From positions 1-64,000 of the forward strand of contig JAXFJE010000007.1 in assembly GCA_034168985.1 (NCBI GenBank): a stretch of 64,000 nucleotides of DNA. Reading direction: 5' to 3'. Of this stretch, positions 1 to 8,588 are shown piece after piece (the first letter of the stretch is position 1; every line of letters starts with the position of its first letter). The DNA comes from JALEVB01 sp022768265. Its GTDB lineage: Bacteria; Bacillota_I; Bacilli_A; Erysipelotrichales; Erysipelotrichaceae. The notes under the pieces were generated by a model that ran no database searches, had not been told where the DNA came from, and saw only the letters and a list, made by a program, of their open reading frames with translations. Made by a program: the position numbers and the translations under genes.

Positions 1-335
1 TCTTGTATTAGCGAATAATCTTTTATCTTTTGTTTTCTCATAAGATAAATTCTTTTAGCCTTCGGAAGACTCGCCAAATAGGTCTTTTCGAAGGCTTCGT
101 CTTTTTTTAATAGTTCTAGCTCCATTTCTTGTCTAGTTTTGTGCTTACCACGTCTATCTTCTAGAGCTTCTTCACCTTTTGATCCATATTTTTTGACCCA
201 TTTTAAAATTATCTCAGATCCATATTTGCTCATATTTAATTCAGCAGCAATTTGACTAGCTCTTTTTCTTCCATTTAAATAATCTTCACATGCTTGTATT
301 ATTTGTTCCTTTGTATATTTAACTTTTCTTCCCAT
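1..335 (-). CDS. IS3-family transposase OrfA-like protein, partial
   Basis: The frame starts with ATG at 335, preceded by the ribosome binding site AGGTGGGA, and stays open to the window edge (111 codons). The N-terminal part (MGRKVKYTKEQIIQ..., then an AAELNMS...LKWVKKYG block) is a helix-turn-helix of the type found in OrfA of IS3/IS150 elements, and it is followed by the usual charged EDRRGKHK linker. The expected role is binding the element ends. The region after residue 75 is lysine-rich and unlike the leucine zipper common in OrfA. A run of seven A residues there (minus strand, near 102-108) could be a frameshift site, but both shifted frames close quickly, so I do not claim one. Confidence 0.6.
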   Translation of the reverse strand, partial: MGRKVKYTKEQIIQACEDYLNGRKRASQIAAELNMSKYGSEIILKWVKKYGSKGEEALEDRRGKHKTRQEMELELLKKDEAFEKTYLASLPKAKRIYLMRKQKIKDYSLIQ

Positions 336-416
336 AATAAAATCCCACCTTTGTAGTTTCACATCGATGGGATAATTTTAATTTTTTCGTGTGTCTACTT
401 AAGTGGGATTGTATCA
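1..416 (-). mobile_element. IS3-type insertion sequence, right-hand part only
   Basis: The first 416 bases hold the promoter-proximal end of an insertion sequence that continues past the left edge. On the minus strand the element would begin near position 416 with TGATACAATCCCAC, the TG start usual for IS3-family ends, followed by about 80 bases of leader and then the OrfA-like reading frame. The other end, target duplication and catalytic DDE gene lie outside the window, so the exact boundary is inferred. It sits directly behind the stop codon of the Nudix gene. Confidence 0.55.
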
Positions 417-431
417 TAAAACCAGCTTTTT

Positions 432-947
432 TTATCTGATATATCCTTCTTGGTATAAAATTTCGATCACTTTGCATTCTCTTTCTAACATGGTTTGATC
501 GACATCTTGATGATCGTGATGGCGATTGATATCGATGACCTTTTTACCATCGACATAAACCAACGTAAAGCCTTCTTCTTGTTCATAAGCGTCCAAAGCT
601 TGTAAAACACGCTTAGGTTGAACTTGGCATAGATAATAAAAATTATCCTGTATGAAGATTCCACCAAAACGGCTTTTTTCGATACGATGCACATAGCCAT
701 AAGGTTTGATGCTAGATATATCAACTAGTAAGCCAGCTTCTTCCTTTGTTTCTCTAACCATCGCCCAAAGAGGATCCTCCCCTTTTTCGATACCACCACC
801 AGGAAATTTATAATAATCATAGCGTTGGCTATAAACCATCGCCAAGCGATTATCTTTGATGATGATGCTGCGTGCAGAATTACGGATCGTCACTTGATCA
901 TCGCTATCGTAATTAGCTAGATCGATCGTAAATAATAATCGCATCAT
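432..947 (-). CDS. Nudix hydrolase
   Basis: This 171-residue protein has the complete Nudix box. It begins at the GGGIEKGE stretch (about residues 50-57) and continues through RETKEEAGLLV, matching the Gx5Ex7REUxEExGU pattern whose glutamates bind the metal. Such enzymes cleave nucleoside diphosphates linked to another moiety, either cleaning damaged nucleotides or acting on sugar or alarmone derivatives. The substrate cannot be read from sequence. It is the last gene of a nine-gene minus-strand operon and its ATG overlaps the stop of the yitT-like gene (ATGA). The upstream gene rdgB is another nucleotide-sanitising enzyme, which makes a house-cleaning role plausible. Confidence 0.9.
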   Translation of the reverse strand: MMRLLFTIDLANYDSDDQVTIRNSARSIIIKDNRLAMVYSQRYDYYKFPGGGIEKGEDPLWAMVRETKEEAGLLVDISSIKPYGYVHRIEKSRFGGIFIQDNFYYLCQVQPKRVLQALDAYEQEEGFTLVYVDGKKVIDINRHHDHQDVDQTMLERECKVIEILYQEGYIR

Positions 948-1801
948 TCAATTGGTTTTTGGTAATAGTTACCAACGATGCCATTGCTTGCCGAGATACT
1001 GATAAAGACATGATCATCAACTTCTTTGATGATATCCGTAATTCCTTTTAATTGATAGGTATTGACAGTCATGAACAATAAGCTTTTTTGCTTATGACTA
1101 TATTCACCGATCCCATCGATCTTTGTAATACCATGACGAAATTCTTTAAAGATGGCATGTGATACTTCTTCAGGTTTTTCGGTGATGATAAATAGATTAG
1201 ATAGCTTATAACGCTGATGTAAGGTATTGATTACTTGGGTACTGACAAACTGGAAGATGATCGAGTATAGGGCTTGATTCCAACCAAATAACAAACCTGC
1301 AACACACAAGATCAAACCATTGAAGACCATCACATAGTTCCAAGTTGGTTTATTGTATTTCATGCTGGCTACGATTGCAATAAAGTCGGTTCCTCCGCTA
1401 CTAGCATCATTTTTCAAAGCCAAGCCTACGGCGATACCATTTAAGATACCACCAAAGACCGTTATCAATAGGATATCTTCTGTAATCGTCAATTTTGGCC
1501 CATAAGCAGTAAGAAGCGAAGTCAAACTATACCATATGACCGTTAACGTCAAAAACTTCTTTCCTAGTTTTTTATACACTAATAGGGTCACGATCGCGTT
1601 TAAGGTAAAAAAGATATAACCAAATTCTACATTAACATTAAAATATTCGCTAAAGATCAAAGCAATGATCCGTGACATGCCCGCAAAACCACCAGGAAAC
1701 AAGTTACCACTGGTTACAAACGTGTTCATAGCAATGGTATATATAAAAGCAGAAATGATCACCATCACAAGTCTTCTAAAATCATTTTTATTCTTGAACA
1801 T
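944..1801 (-). CDS. YitT family membrane protein (DUF161/DUF2179)
   Basis: This 285-residue integral membrane protein has about five hydrophobic segments in the first 190 residues. The NTFVTSGNLFPGGFAG and DASSGGTDFIA blocks are characteristic of the YitT/YpjC/YqfU family. The C-terminal 90 residues form the soluble DUF2179 domain. Members sit in the cytoplasmic membrane and their function is not established. The gene overlaps rmuC upstream by 14 bases and the Nudix gene downstream by 4, so it is cotranscribed and probably translationally coupled with both. Confidence 0.88.
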   Translation of the reverse strand: MFKNKNDFRRLVMVIISAFIYTIAMNTFVTSGNLFPGGFAGMSRIIALIFSEYFNVNVEFGYIFFTLNAIVTLLVYKKLGKKFLTLTVIWYSLTSLLTAYGPKLTITEDILLITVFGGILNGIAVGLALKNDASSGGTDFIAIVASMKYNKPTWNYVMVFNGLILCVAGLLFGWNQALYSIIFQFVSTQVINTLHQRYKLSNLFIITEKPEEVSHAIFKEFRHGITKIDGIGEYSHKQKSLLFMTVNTYQLKGITDIIKEVDDHVFISISASNGIVGNYYQKPIE

Positions 1802-2897
1802 CCTTATCCTCTTCCTTTAATTGGACTTGCTCGATCCTTCTAAAGTTCCCCACGATCTTTTCACTTGTAATCGTTAGATCATGCAGATCTTTATAAGTTT
1901 TCTCAAAGTCCCTACTTATAGTATCATATCTTTGCACGAATCGATCAAATTCTTTTGCTAATTTATGGAATTCATTTTGGATCGCAATGACCTTTTCGCT
2001 TCGTTTTTGTTCAAGATATATTGCCTTGATCGCTGTGATATAGGCCATCAAGGTCGTTGGTGATACGATAAATACATGCTGTTTGAAAGCATATTGTACT
2101 ACATCATCAAATTGGCCATAGATCTTAGCAAAGATCGCTTCTGCGGGCACAAACATATAAGCGATCTCGGCTGTTTCATCGGGAATGAGATATTTGCTTG
2201 CGATATCATCAATATGTTTGATGATATCTTTCTTAAAATTAAGCTTAGCTTTTAACAATTCATCTTTGCGTAAATGCTCATCTGCCATGCGATTAAAGTT
2301 TTCTAACGGAAACTTCGAGTCAATACAGATGATACCTAAAGGTTTTTGAGCAAACAGCACCGCATCCACGATATTACCATTAGAAAGACGATATTGTTTC
2401 ATGAATTGATGCTGGTTATCACCATAGATCTGCTCCAACAAGCTGTATAATTCAATTTCTCCCCAGGTTCCACGAGTCTTCTTATCGATCAAGACATTTT
2501 GCAAGGCGCTGATATTTGAAGATAGATCTCTAAGACTTTCTTGCGCTTGATCAATCTTGGTCATTTGCTTGATCAAGGCATTAAAAGATTGCGATGTTTT
2601 CTCAAGATTGACCTGCATCCCATTATGGACACGATTTTCAATCGTCATCAAACGCTCGTATGTCGTATTATTTAAATTATGCATATCTTGTTTTAAGCTA
2701 TTGATCAAGCTATGTTCAAAGCTATATAAATTTTGATGCATATTATCTTTCAGCGCTTGCAATTGTTCATTTTGACGATCTTTTTGTTCATTTAACAACT
2801 CTTTAAGCATCCGTTGTTGACGGTCGTTACTAAGTTTTAGATAAATGATGCAGCTACCGAAGATCAGGATGATGATTATGATGATCAAATATTCCAT
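1788..2897 (-). CDS. rmuC: RmuC-family DNA recombination protein
   Basis: The 369-residue protein has one N-terminal membrane anchor (residues 3-22), a long coiled coil (about 25-130) and a C-terminal PD-(D/E)XK-like RmuC domain. In that domain GTWGEIELYSLLEQI and the VDAVLF...CIDSKFPLENF block are family signatures. RmuC limits DNA inversions in E. coli; the biochemical activity is presumed nuclease. The start at 2897 is supported by GAGG eleven bases upstream. It overlaps the comK-like gene by 44 bases and yitT by 14, deep inside the operon. Confidence 0.92.
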   Translation of the reverse strand: MEYLIIIIIILIFGSCIIYLKLSNDRQQRMLKELLNEQKDRQNEQLQALKDNMHQNLYSFEHSLINSLKQDMHNLNNTTYERLMTIENRVHNGMQVNLEKTSQSFNALIKQMTKIDQAQESLRDLSSNISALQNVLIDKKTRGTWGEIELYSLLEQIYGDNQHQFMKQYRLSNGNIVDAVLFAQKPLGIICIDSKFPLENFNRMADEHLRKDELLKAKLNFKKDIIKHIDDIASKYLIPDETAEIAYMFVPAEAIFAKIYGQFDDVVQYAFKQHVFIVSPTTLMAYITAIKAIYLEQKRSEKVIAIQNEFHKLAKEFDRFVQRYDTISRDFEKTYKDLHDLTITSEKIVGNFRRIEQVQLKEEDKDVQE

Positions 2898-3333
2898 TTA
2901 AAAAATTACCTCGCTGTTTTTCTAGATAGGCGATGTATTGTTGACATCGCTTATATTGTTTGTTGATGATCCGATAATTAAAATCAACGATGACATCTTG
3001 ACCATTGAAAAGTTTTAAATTGGTACGATGTTGATCAAGCTGATGATAAGCAAATAAAGCAAAATAGTTGATATAAACACATTCCTCGTTATTGATGCTA
3101 GTCGTCGGCATCAATAAGATGTGATCATTTACCAAGATGCAACTTTTTTGGGTTGTTTGCAAAGCATATTTAAAAGCATCCATTCGCCCTTGGATACTAG
3201 CACCATTTGCTAAGCACCAACAAGAAATAACCTTAAATGGTTTTTGAGCATAAATTTGCTTTTGACCATCTAAGGTTAACACTTGAGTATATTGATTTAT
3301 TTTATCAAACTTAACAATTGCCACATTCTTCAT
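2854..3333 (-). CDS. ComK-like competence transcription factor
   Basis: The frame allows a start at 3384, but the ATG at 3333 (MKNVAIVKF...) gives a 159-residue product that aligns by eye with the ComK core. Matching blocks are a FKVISCWCLANGASIQGRMDA segment (ComK has SCR-[FY]-[FY]-GSS-x2-GRK), then ILLMPTTS...EECVYI (ComK: IFLFPT..S...QC.WI) and LKLFNGQDVIVDFNY (ComK: FSNGKT.EL..SY). ComK activates DNA-uptake genes in Bacillus by binding paired AT boxes. The gene overlaps the end of ridA by 23 bases and the start of rmuC by 44, and no good ribosome binding site is visible, so translation probably depends on coupling to ridA. Homology is convincing; the regulatory role is inferred. Confidence 0.72.
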   Translation of the reverse strand: MKNVAIVKFDKINQYTQVLTLDGQKQIYAQKPFKVISCWCLANGASIQGRMDAFKYALQTTQKSCILVNDHILLMPTTSINNEECVYINYFALFAYHQLDQHRTNLKLFNGQDVIVDFNYRIINKQYKRCQQYIAYLEKQRGNFLNGIFDHHNHHPDLR

Positions 3334-3793
3334 GGCAATTACCATTGCATTGGCATGAACTTTCATCATTGCAATTACCACCACAACATCCTTGTAGATT
3401 TTCTAAAGCTAAGGTATCGATCGCAAAACATTCAATTTCCACCATGGCACCTTTTGGTAAAGCTTTAACTTCTACACAAGATCTAGCTGGATATGGAGCT
3501 GAGAAAAATTCGCCATATAATTTATTTACGACATCGAAATTATTTAGGTCCGTCAAGAAAATCGTTGTTTTAACTACATGACGTGGTTCTAGATATCTTT
3601 CTGCCAGTAAAGCACGAATATTATTTAAACATAAAGTTGTTTGTTCTTCGATGGTCTTGCCCATTTCATTTGTTTTTGCATCAATTGGTAATTGACCTGA
3701 AATATAAACAAAATCACCTAATTTTAAACCACATGAATATGGTCCGACCGCCTTAGGGGCGTTATCACTTTTTAATTCATCTCTAAACATCAT
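3311..3793 (-). CDS. ridA: RidA family enamine/imine deaminase with cysteine-rich tail
   Basis: The RidA (YjgF/YER057c/UK114) domain fills roughly residues 1-130. It carries the KAVGPYSCG start, FVYISGQLPID and the ARSCVEVKALPKGAMVEIE signature with the substrate-binding arginine. RidA hydrolyses reactive enamine intermediates such as 2-aminoacrylate. Start chosen at 3793 because AGGAG lies five bases upstream; the longer frame to 3844 has no such site. Unusually, the domain is followed by a tail of about 28 residues with eight cysteines (GCCGGNC..., CQCNGNCHEECGNC). Typical RidA proteins end near residue 126-130. The tail looks metal-binding. It overlaps the comK-like start. Confidence 0.93.
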   Translation of the reverse strand: MMFRDELKSDNAPKAVGPYSCGLKLGDFVYISGQLPIDAKTNEMGKTIEEQTTLCLNNIRALLAERYLEPRHVVKTTIFLTDLNNFDVVNKLYGEFFSAPYPARSCVEVKALPKGAMVEIECFAIDTLALENLQGCCGGNCNDESSCQCNGNCHEECGNC

Positions 3794-3853
3794 CAAATCT
3801 CCTTTATTCTTTATTAGTATATGCAATAACTGCTTATTAAGCAATCAAAATGC

Positions 3854-4030
3854 TTAATCGTAGTCATCGCTATCATCATTATCATTGGTAAAATTGTAGT
3901 ATTCATCTTCTAATTGCTGGATCTTTTTAGCATGATGTTGGCTAAATACCGATATCATAAAGATCAAACAAGCGACGATTACGGCGATCATAACCGCCAA
4001 AGATATAAAATCATTCATGTTTTCGATCAT
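3854..4030 (-). CDS. Small single-pass membrane protein, unknown function
   Basis: This 58-residue protein has one hydrophobic helix near the N-terminus (about residues 6-27) followed by a short charged region ending in an acidic run (NDNDDSDDYD). The start at 4030 is preferred because AGGTGATAAG precedes the ATG; the longer frame to 4072 would run into trmL. I do not recognise a family. It lies between trmL and ridA in the operon, eight bases after the trmL stop, so it is expressed with them. A small membrane-associated regulator or scaffold is conceivable but unsupported. Confidence 0.6.
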   Translation of the reverse strand: MIENMNDFISLAVMIAVIVACLIFMISVFSQHHAKKIQQLEDEYYNFTNDNDDSDDYD

Positions 4031-4038
4031 CTTATCAC

Positions 4039-4545
4039 CTATTTTTCTAACCAATCTTCGCCTTTGATGCACTCATGCTTGCTTAAATTTGGATAATCTA
4101 ATTGTCTTAAGACCTCATAGACACAAATAGCTACACAATTACTTAAATTTAAGCTACGCGCTTCAGGAACCATTGGTAGACGAAAACAATGTTCAAGATC
4201 ATGAGCTAAGATTTCTTTAGGAATACCCGTACTTTCTTTACCAAAGATCAAATAGATATCCTGATCAACGCTTGTGTAATCAAAGGATGCTGGAGGGTTT
4301 TTACCATATCGCGTGATATAGATATACTGACCAGGATTTTGTTTTTTAAATGTTTCCCAGTTAGGATATATCGTATGATCACAGACATCACGATAATCCA
4401 TGCCCGAACGACGTAGATGCTTTTCATCAAGCGCGAAACCTAAAGGCTCGATCAAATGTAATTTACAATTGCTAGCCATGCAGGTACGCATGATATTCCC
4501 CGTATTTTGCGGGATTTCTGGTTCATATAACACAACATTAATCAT
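4039..4545 (-). CDS. trmL: tRNA (cytidine/uridine-34-2'-O)-methyltransferase TrmL
   Basis: A 168-residue SPOUT-class methylase at the usual length for TrmL/YibK. Signature blocks are EPEIPQNTGNIMRTCMA at the N-terminus, IYLIFGKESTGIP in the middle and RLPMVPEARSLNLSNCVAI near the C-terminal trefoil knot that binds S-adenosylmethionine. It methylates the wobble ribose of tRNA-Leu isoacceptors. The gene overlaps the DUF1461 gene upstream by four bases (ATGA). Confidence 0.96.
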   Translation of the reverse strand: MINVVLYEPEIPQNTGNIMRTCMASNCKLHLIEPLGFALDEKHLRRSGMDYRDVCDHTIYPNWETFKKQNPGQYIYITRYGKNPPASFDYTSVDQDIYLIFGKESTGIPKEILAHDLEHCFRLPMVPEARSLNLSNCVAICVYEVLRQLDYPNLSKHECIKGEDWLEK

Positions 4546-5204
4546 TGATTTTTAGCTCCTTTTTTTAATCCATAATAGGCCATGCCTAAAATTAATACCA
4601 CACTAATGGCAATCGCAAAAACTAGATCAAAGAAAAATCTTTGAGGTACCATCTGAATCAATACATCCGTATTGGGATCTAAGAAAAATAGATCATTGGT
4701 AAAAAAGATATAATGAAAATTGACCCAAAAATGCGCAAAGTCTAGCCACGCATAAAAAGCCAGCGCACCAATCGTAGCTAGAAAGATTGCCAAAACTCTT
4801 TTATATGTCGCAAAGATCATTTTAACATTGGCAAAACGATTGATACAGAAACATACGATAAAGATCACAAAAGCGATATTACGCACCAGCATCGCATGTT
4901 GATATAGTTTTTTGACATCAACCATATGTAATTTTTCTTTCTCATTAAAAACCTCTTGGGTTTCACCATCGATAGTAGCCTTGATGGTTAGCTCGGCTTG
5001 ATCATCTTTGATATAGCCTAATAGATGGCTAGTAACTTCTTTTAATTCTGCATTCGAGATGCCGATGGTGTTGGCCGTGTTGTTTTGTTTGTATTCATGC
5101 GCATAAAACACATCGTTAAAACTCCAAAAATCGACACATGATAAAAGGATGGTAATTACAAAACAAAAACTTGCCACATAATATAAAAACTTATTTGCTT
5201 TCAT
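4542..5204 (-). CDS. DUF1461/TIGR01906 family integral membrane protein
   Basis: The 220-residue protein has four predicted membrane helices (about 8-26, 108-126, 137-155 and 193-213) and an extracytoplasmic loop of some 80 residues after the first helix. That layout, together with the EKEKLHMVDVKKLY motif just before the second helix, matches the Firmicute TIGR01906 family of unknown function. It overlaps rdgB upstream by 14 bases and trmL downstream by 4, so it is part of the same operon. No catalytic motif is visible. Confidence 0.75.
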   Translation of the reverse strand: MKANKFLYYVASFCFVITILLSCVDFWSFNDVFYAHEYKQNNTANTIGISNAELKEVTSHLLGYIKDDQAELTIKATIDGETQEVFNEKEKLHMVDVKKLYQHAMLVRNIAFVIFIVCFCINRFANVKMIFATYKRVLAIFLATIGALAFYAWLDFAHFWVNFHYIFFTNDLFFLDPNTDVLIQMVPQRFFFDLVFAIAISVVLILGMAYYGLKKGAKNQ

Positions 5205-5775
5205 TTAAGTGCTCCAACAGTGCCACTAAAGCATTATGACGATGACTAACGCTGTTTTTCAAGCTTGGATCGACATTGGCCAAGGTCGTCTTAAATGGCG
5301 GATAATAAAAAATTGGATCATAACCAAAACCATTAGGTCCTTCGATCTGATCAGCAACATAACCTTCGATCGTTCCTTTTACGACGTGATTTTGGCCATC
5401 AGGATAACAGATGGCCATCGCACATACAAAGCGACATGTGCGATCATCTTTATCTTTCATCATTTGCAAGATCTGCTGATTTTTTTGTTCGTAAGGTGTA
5501 TCATAACCTAAAAAACGCGCGCTATAGATACCAGGTTGCTTATCTAGAGCATCGATCTCCAAGCCGCTATCATCACTGATCGCAACGATTCCAAATTTTT
5601 CTGCGATCGCTCTTGCCTTGATCAAGGCGTTTTCCTCAAAACTTTGACCATTTTCTTCGATTTCGATCTTTTCTGGCAGATCATTCAAAGATTTGATCTG
5701 ATAGCCTAAAGGCGCTAACATGGCCTTGAATTCAGCTACTTTATGTTCATTTGCGGTTGCAATAAATATTTCCAT
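5191..5775 (-). CDS. rdgB: XTP/dITP diphosphatase (RdgB/HAM1)
   Basis: This 194-residue protein is at family length. It starts with IFIATANEHKVAEFKAML (the nucleotide-binding T/S-x-N-x-x-K motif) and carries AISDDSGLEIDAL, YSARFLGYD and the C-terminal GPNGFGYDPIFYYP and SVSHRHNAL motifs of RdgB. It removes non-canonical purine triphosphates (XTP, ITP, dITP) by pyrophosphohydrolysis. It is the first gene of the nine-gene operon and diverges from gltX. Confidence 0.97.
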   Translation of the reverse strand: MEIFIATANEHKVAEFKAMLAPLGYQIKSLNDLPEKIEIEENGQSFEENALIKARAIAEKFGIVAISDDSGLEIDALDKQPGIYSARFLGYDTPYEQKNQQILQMMKDKDDRTCRFVCAMAICYPDGQNHVVKGTIEGYVADQIEGPNGFGYDPIFYYPPFKTTLANVDPSLKNSVSHRHNALVALLEHLNESK

Positions 5776-5839
5776 TTTTTAAACCTCTTTTACTTTTGCT
5801 AAAATTATATCACATTATCGAAAAAAACATATAAAACCT

Positions 5840-5868
5840 TTGAAACTATAAGCAATATAGAGTAAAAT
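5840..5868 (+). promoter_or_regulatory. Sigma-A-type promoter of gltX
   Basis: TTGAAA at 5840-5845 and TAAAAT at 5863-5868 are separated by exactly 17 bases, about 25 bases ahead of the gltX start. The gltX ribosome binding site GGGAG follows at 5881. No T-box or other structured leader is seen between promoter and start. Confidence 0.7.
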
Positions 5869-5894
5869 ATCTATGTTTAAGGGAGTAATGGAAA

Positions 5895-7352
5895 ATGACA
5901 AATATTAGAACAAGATTTGCACCTAGTCCAACTGGCTATATGCATATTGGAAATTTAAGAACCGCCCTTTATGAATACTTGGTAGCCAAAAAAGATCCTA
6001 ATGGCGTCTTCATGCTAAGGATCGAAGATACTGATCAAGGGCGTTTAGTAGAAGGTGCAACCGATATTATTTATGAAACATTAAAACAATGTGGATTGAA
6101 CCATGATGAAGGACCAGATGTTGGCGGTGAATATGGACCATATGTCCAATCAGAGCGTATGAAATCTGGAATTTATAAAGAATATGCAGAAAAATTAATT
6201 GCATTAGGCGGCGCACACTATTGTTTTTGTAACGAAGAACAAATTGAGCAACAACGCCAGATTGCAACTGCACGTGGTGAATCATTCATTTTTGATGACC
6301 CATGCAAACATTTATCACCAGAAGAGATTGCCCAAAGAATTGCTAATGGTGAACCTTACGTAATTCGTCAAAATATCCCTACTAGTGGTACCACCACCTT
6401 CCATGATGAAGTTTATGGCGATATCACCGTAGAAAACAGTACATTAGACGAATCGATCTTATTAAAATCTGATGGCTTCCCTACTTATAACTTTGCTAAT
6501 ATCATCGATGATCATACGATGAATATCACCCATGTCGTAAGAGGAAACGAATATCTATCTAGTACACCTAAATATAACTTGGTATATGAAGCATTTGGTT
6601 GGGATATCCCTACCTATATCCATTGTCCACCGGTCATGAAGGATGAACATCATAAATTATCAAAACGTAATGGTGATGCTAGCTTCCAAGATTTGGTTGC
6701 TAAAGGATATTTGCCTGAAGCTATCATCAATTACATTGCTTTATTAGGTTGGTCACCTGAGACTGAACAAGAAATTTATAGTTTAGAAGAATTGATCCAA
6801 GCCTTCAATGTCAAAAGAATCGGTACCAGCGGAGCCATCTTTGATATCGATAAGTTAACTTGGATGAATGGAATGTATCTTCGTAACATGGAGATCAATG
6901 ACTATCTAAAGTTGGTTGAAAAACATATCAAAAAGGCTGTTAAAGGTAATTTCGATCACCTAGCCATTGCTAAGATCTTACAACAACGTGCCAATACTTT
7001 AAATGAAATTGATGAAATGTTGGATTTCTTTGATAGCTATCCATCTTTTGATATCAATTTATATACCAACAAGAAGATGAAAACCAATCCTGAAGTTGCC
7101 CTAAGCTCTTTAAAAGCAGCTTATGATTGCTTAAGTAACCTAGAAGATTGGTCAGAAACATCATTACATGACACTTTGATGAATCTTGTAACGACTTTAC
7201 AAATCAAGAACGGCCAATTGCTTTACCCTATTCGCGTCGCTTTGACCAATAAGCAATTCACTCCTGGAGGCGCAATCGAAATTGGTCATATCTTACAAAA
7301 AGATGAAACTTTGCGTCGTATCAAAGATGCCATAGAAAATTTAGAAAAATAG
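5895..7352 (+). CDS. gltX: Glutamyl-tRNA synthetase
   Basis: A 485-residue class I aminoacyl-tRNA synthetase. The HIGH motif is in APSPTGYMHIGNLRTALYE (residues 8-26) and the KLSKR motif is near residue 254 (HHKLSKRNG). It charges tRNA with glutamate. In Firmicutes it normally also charges tRNA-Gln, which the amidotransferase GatCAB then corrects; GatCAB is not in this window. The FemAB-like gene follows ten bases later. A tRNA-Glu gene lies about 1.3 kb downstream on the other strand. Confidence 0.98.
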   Translation: MTNIRTRFAPSPTGYMHIGNLRTALYEYLVAKKDPNGVFMLRIEDTDQGRLVEGATDIIYETLKQCGLNHDEGPDVGGEYGPYVQSERMKSGIYKEYAEKLIALGGAHYCFCNEEQIEQQRQIATARGESFIFDDPCKHLSPEEIAQRIANGEPYVIRQNIPTSGTTTFHDEVYGDITVENSTLDESILLKSDGFPTYNFANIIDDHTMNITHVVRGNEYLSSTPKYNLVYEAFGWDIPTYIHCPPVMKDEHHKLSKRNGDASFQDLVAKGYLPEAIINYIALLGWSPETEQEIYSLEELIQAFNVKRIGTSGAIFDIDKLTWMNGMYLRNMEINDYLKLVEKHIKKAVKGNFDHLAIAKILQQRANTLNEIDEMLDFFDSYPSFDINLYTNKKMKTNPEVALSSLKAAYDCLSNLEDWSETSLHDTLMNLVTTLQIKNGQLLYPIRVALTNKQFTPGGAIEIGHILQKDETLRRIKDAIENLEK

Positions 7353-7361
7353 GCAAAAATT

Positions 7362-8588
7362 ATGGAAATAAGAATTATCAAAGACATAACTATCTTCGAT
7401 GACTTTGTCAAAAATAGTCCTTACGTTCATTACATGAAAACCAGTATGTGGGCCAAGGTAAAAAAATCGCAAGGATTTAAGGCCCATTATATTGGTTTTT
7501 ATTTAAATGATGAACTAATAGGTACGGCATTGGGCCTAGAAAATAACTACTTGCATAGTCGCTATTTATATGTTCCCAATGGCATGTGCATCGATTATGA
7601 GAATCAAGAATTACTAGTAAACTGCTTAAATTTATTGAAAGCTTATGCCGCTAAATTACACCTAACATTTTTACGGATCGATCCTAATGTGCAACGATGT
7701 CCCCGCGATATCTTAGGAAATCAACTTCCTGGCTTTGATCATGATAATATCACCCAAGCCATCATAGCTAATGGCTTTGTCCATAAAGGATATAACTTTG
7801 CCTACGATGGCAGCTGGTATAATCGCTATAGTCTTGCTATCGATCTTAGCGATGATATTACTAATATCAAAAAACGTTTTAATAAACAAAAGATCAATTC
7901 GCTTAATCGTCATCAGATCATTGGCTTAACCACTCATATCGGCAACGCGCAAGATCTGCCTTATTTAAGTGAATTTGAAAAGCAATTGTCATCGATCCAA
8001 GGCTTTAAACCTAATAAGATCGCCTATTTTAAAAATATCCTAGATGCGTTTGGAAAATATGCTCGATTATATGTAACCACCTTAGATATTCAAACAATGA
8101 TCGATGGCTTACAAACAGAATTAAACTCGAAAAAATATGCCAAGGATCCTGAAGCAAAAGCTGCTAAAGAAAAGGAATTAGCCAAAGCCTTGCAGTTAAA
8201 AACACAATATAAAAATAACGAAATTGTTATCGCATGCGGACTTTTCTTATTTTATGGTCATAAGTCTTGGGATCTATATACCTATAACCATAAAGACTTC
8301 AACTACTTAAAACCTGTTGATAATCTTCACTGGTTTGCCATCAACGATTTAAAAGCTAATGGTGTTACCTTCTATGATATGTGCGGTTTCTCTGGCTTTA
8401 CCAATAAAGATGATCCTCATTATGGCTTATACAATTATAAACGCTCTTTTGGCTCTACATTCATTGAAAATATCGGTGAATTTGATATGATCTATAAACC
8501 ATGGCAATATAAGCTATTCAAAAAAGAAAAAGTATTAAGTTATCACTTCCACCATCGCATCAATGCCATGCGATATAAACAAAAATAA
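7362..8588 (+). CDS. FemAB family peptidoglycan branching aminoacyltransferase
   Basis: The 408-residue protein has the twin GNAT-fold layout of FemA/FemX/MurM: an N-terminal SMWAKVKKSQGF block, RIDPNVQR near residue 107, and C-terminal YDMCGFSGF and GLYNYKRSFGS blocks. A charged helical insertion (about residues 248-290) corresponds to the coiled-coil arm of the family. Such enzymes use aminoacyl-tRNA to add the side-chain bridge to the stem peptide of lipid II at the inner membrane face. The amino acid is unknown. Cotranscription with gltX is suggested by the 9-base gap. The arm and its lysine/alanine-rich make-up are typical. Confidence 0.88.
   Translation: MEIRIIKDITIFDDFVKNSPYVHYMKTSMWAKVKKSQGFKAHYIGFYLNDELIGTALGLENNYLHSRYLYVPNGMCIDYENQELLVNCLNLLKAYAAKLHLTFLRIDPNVQRCPRDILGNQLPGFDHDNITQAIIANGFVHKGYNFAYDGSWYNRYSLAIDLSDDITNIKKRFNKQKINSLNRHQIIGLTTHIGNAQDLPYLSEFEKQLSSIQGFKPNKIAYFKNILDAFGKYARLYVTTLDIQTMIDGLQTELNSKKYAKDPEAKAAKEKELAKALQLKTQYKNNEIVIACGLFLFYGHKSWDLYTYNHKDFNYLKPVDNLHWFAINDLKANGVTFYDMCGFSGFTNKDDPHYGLYNYKRSFGSTFIENIGEFDMIYKPWQYKLFKKEKVLSYHFHHRINAMRYKQK

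Noticed and set aside
5776..5894. Possible T-box leader ahead of gltX
   Set aside because: The promoter is about 25 bases from the start codon, leaving no space for a T-box, and no T-box core sequence is present.
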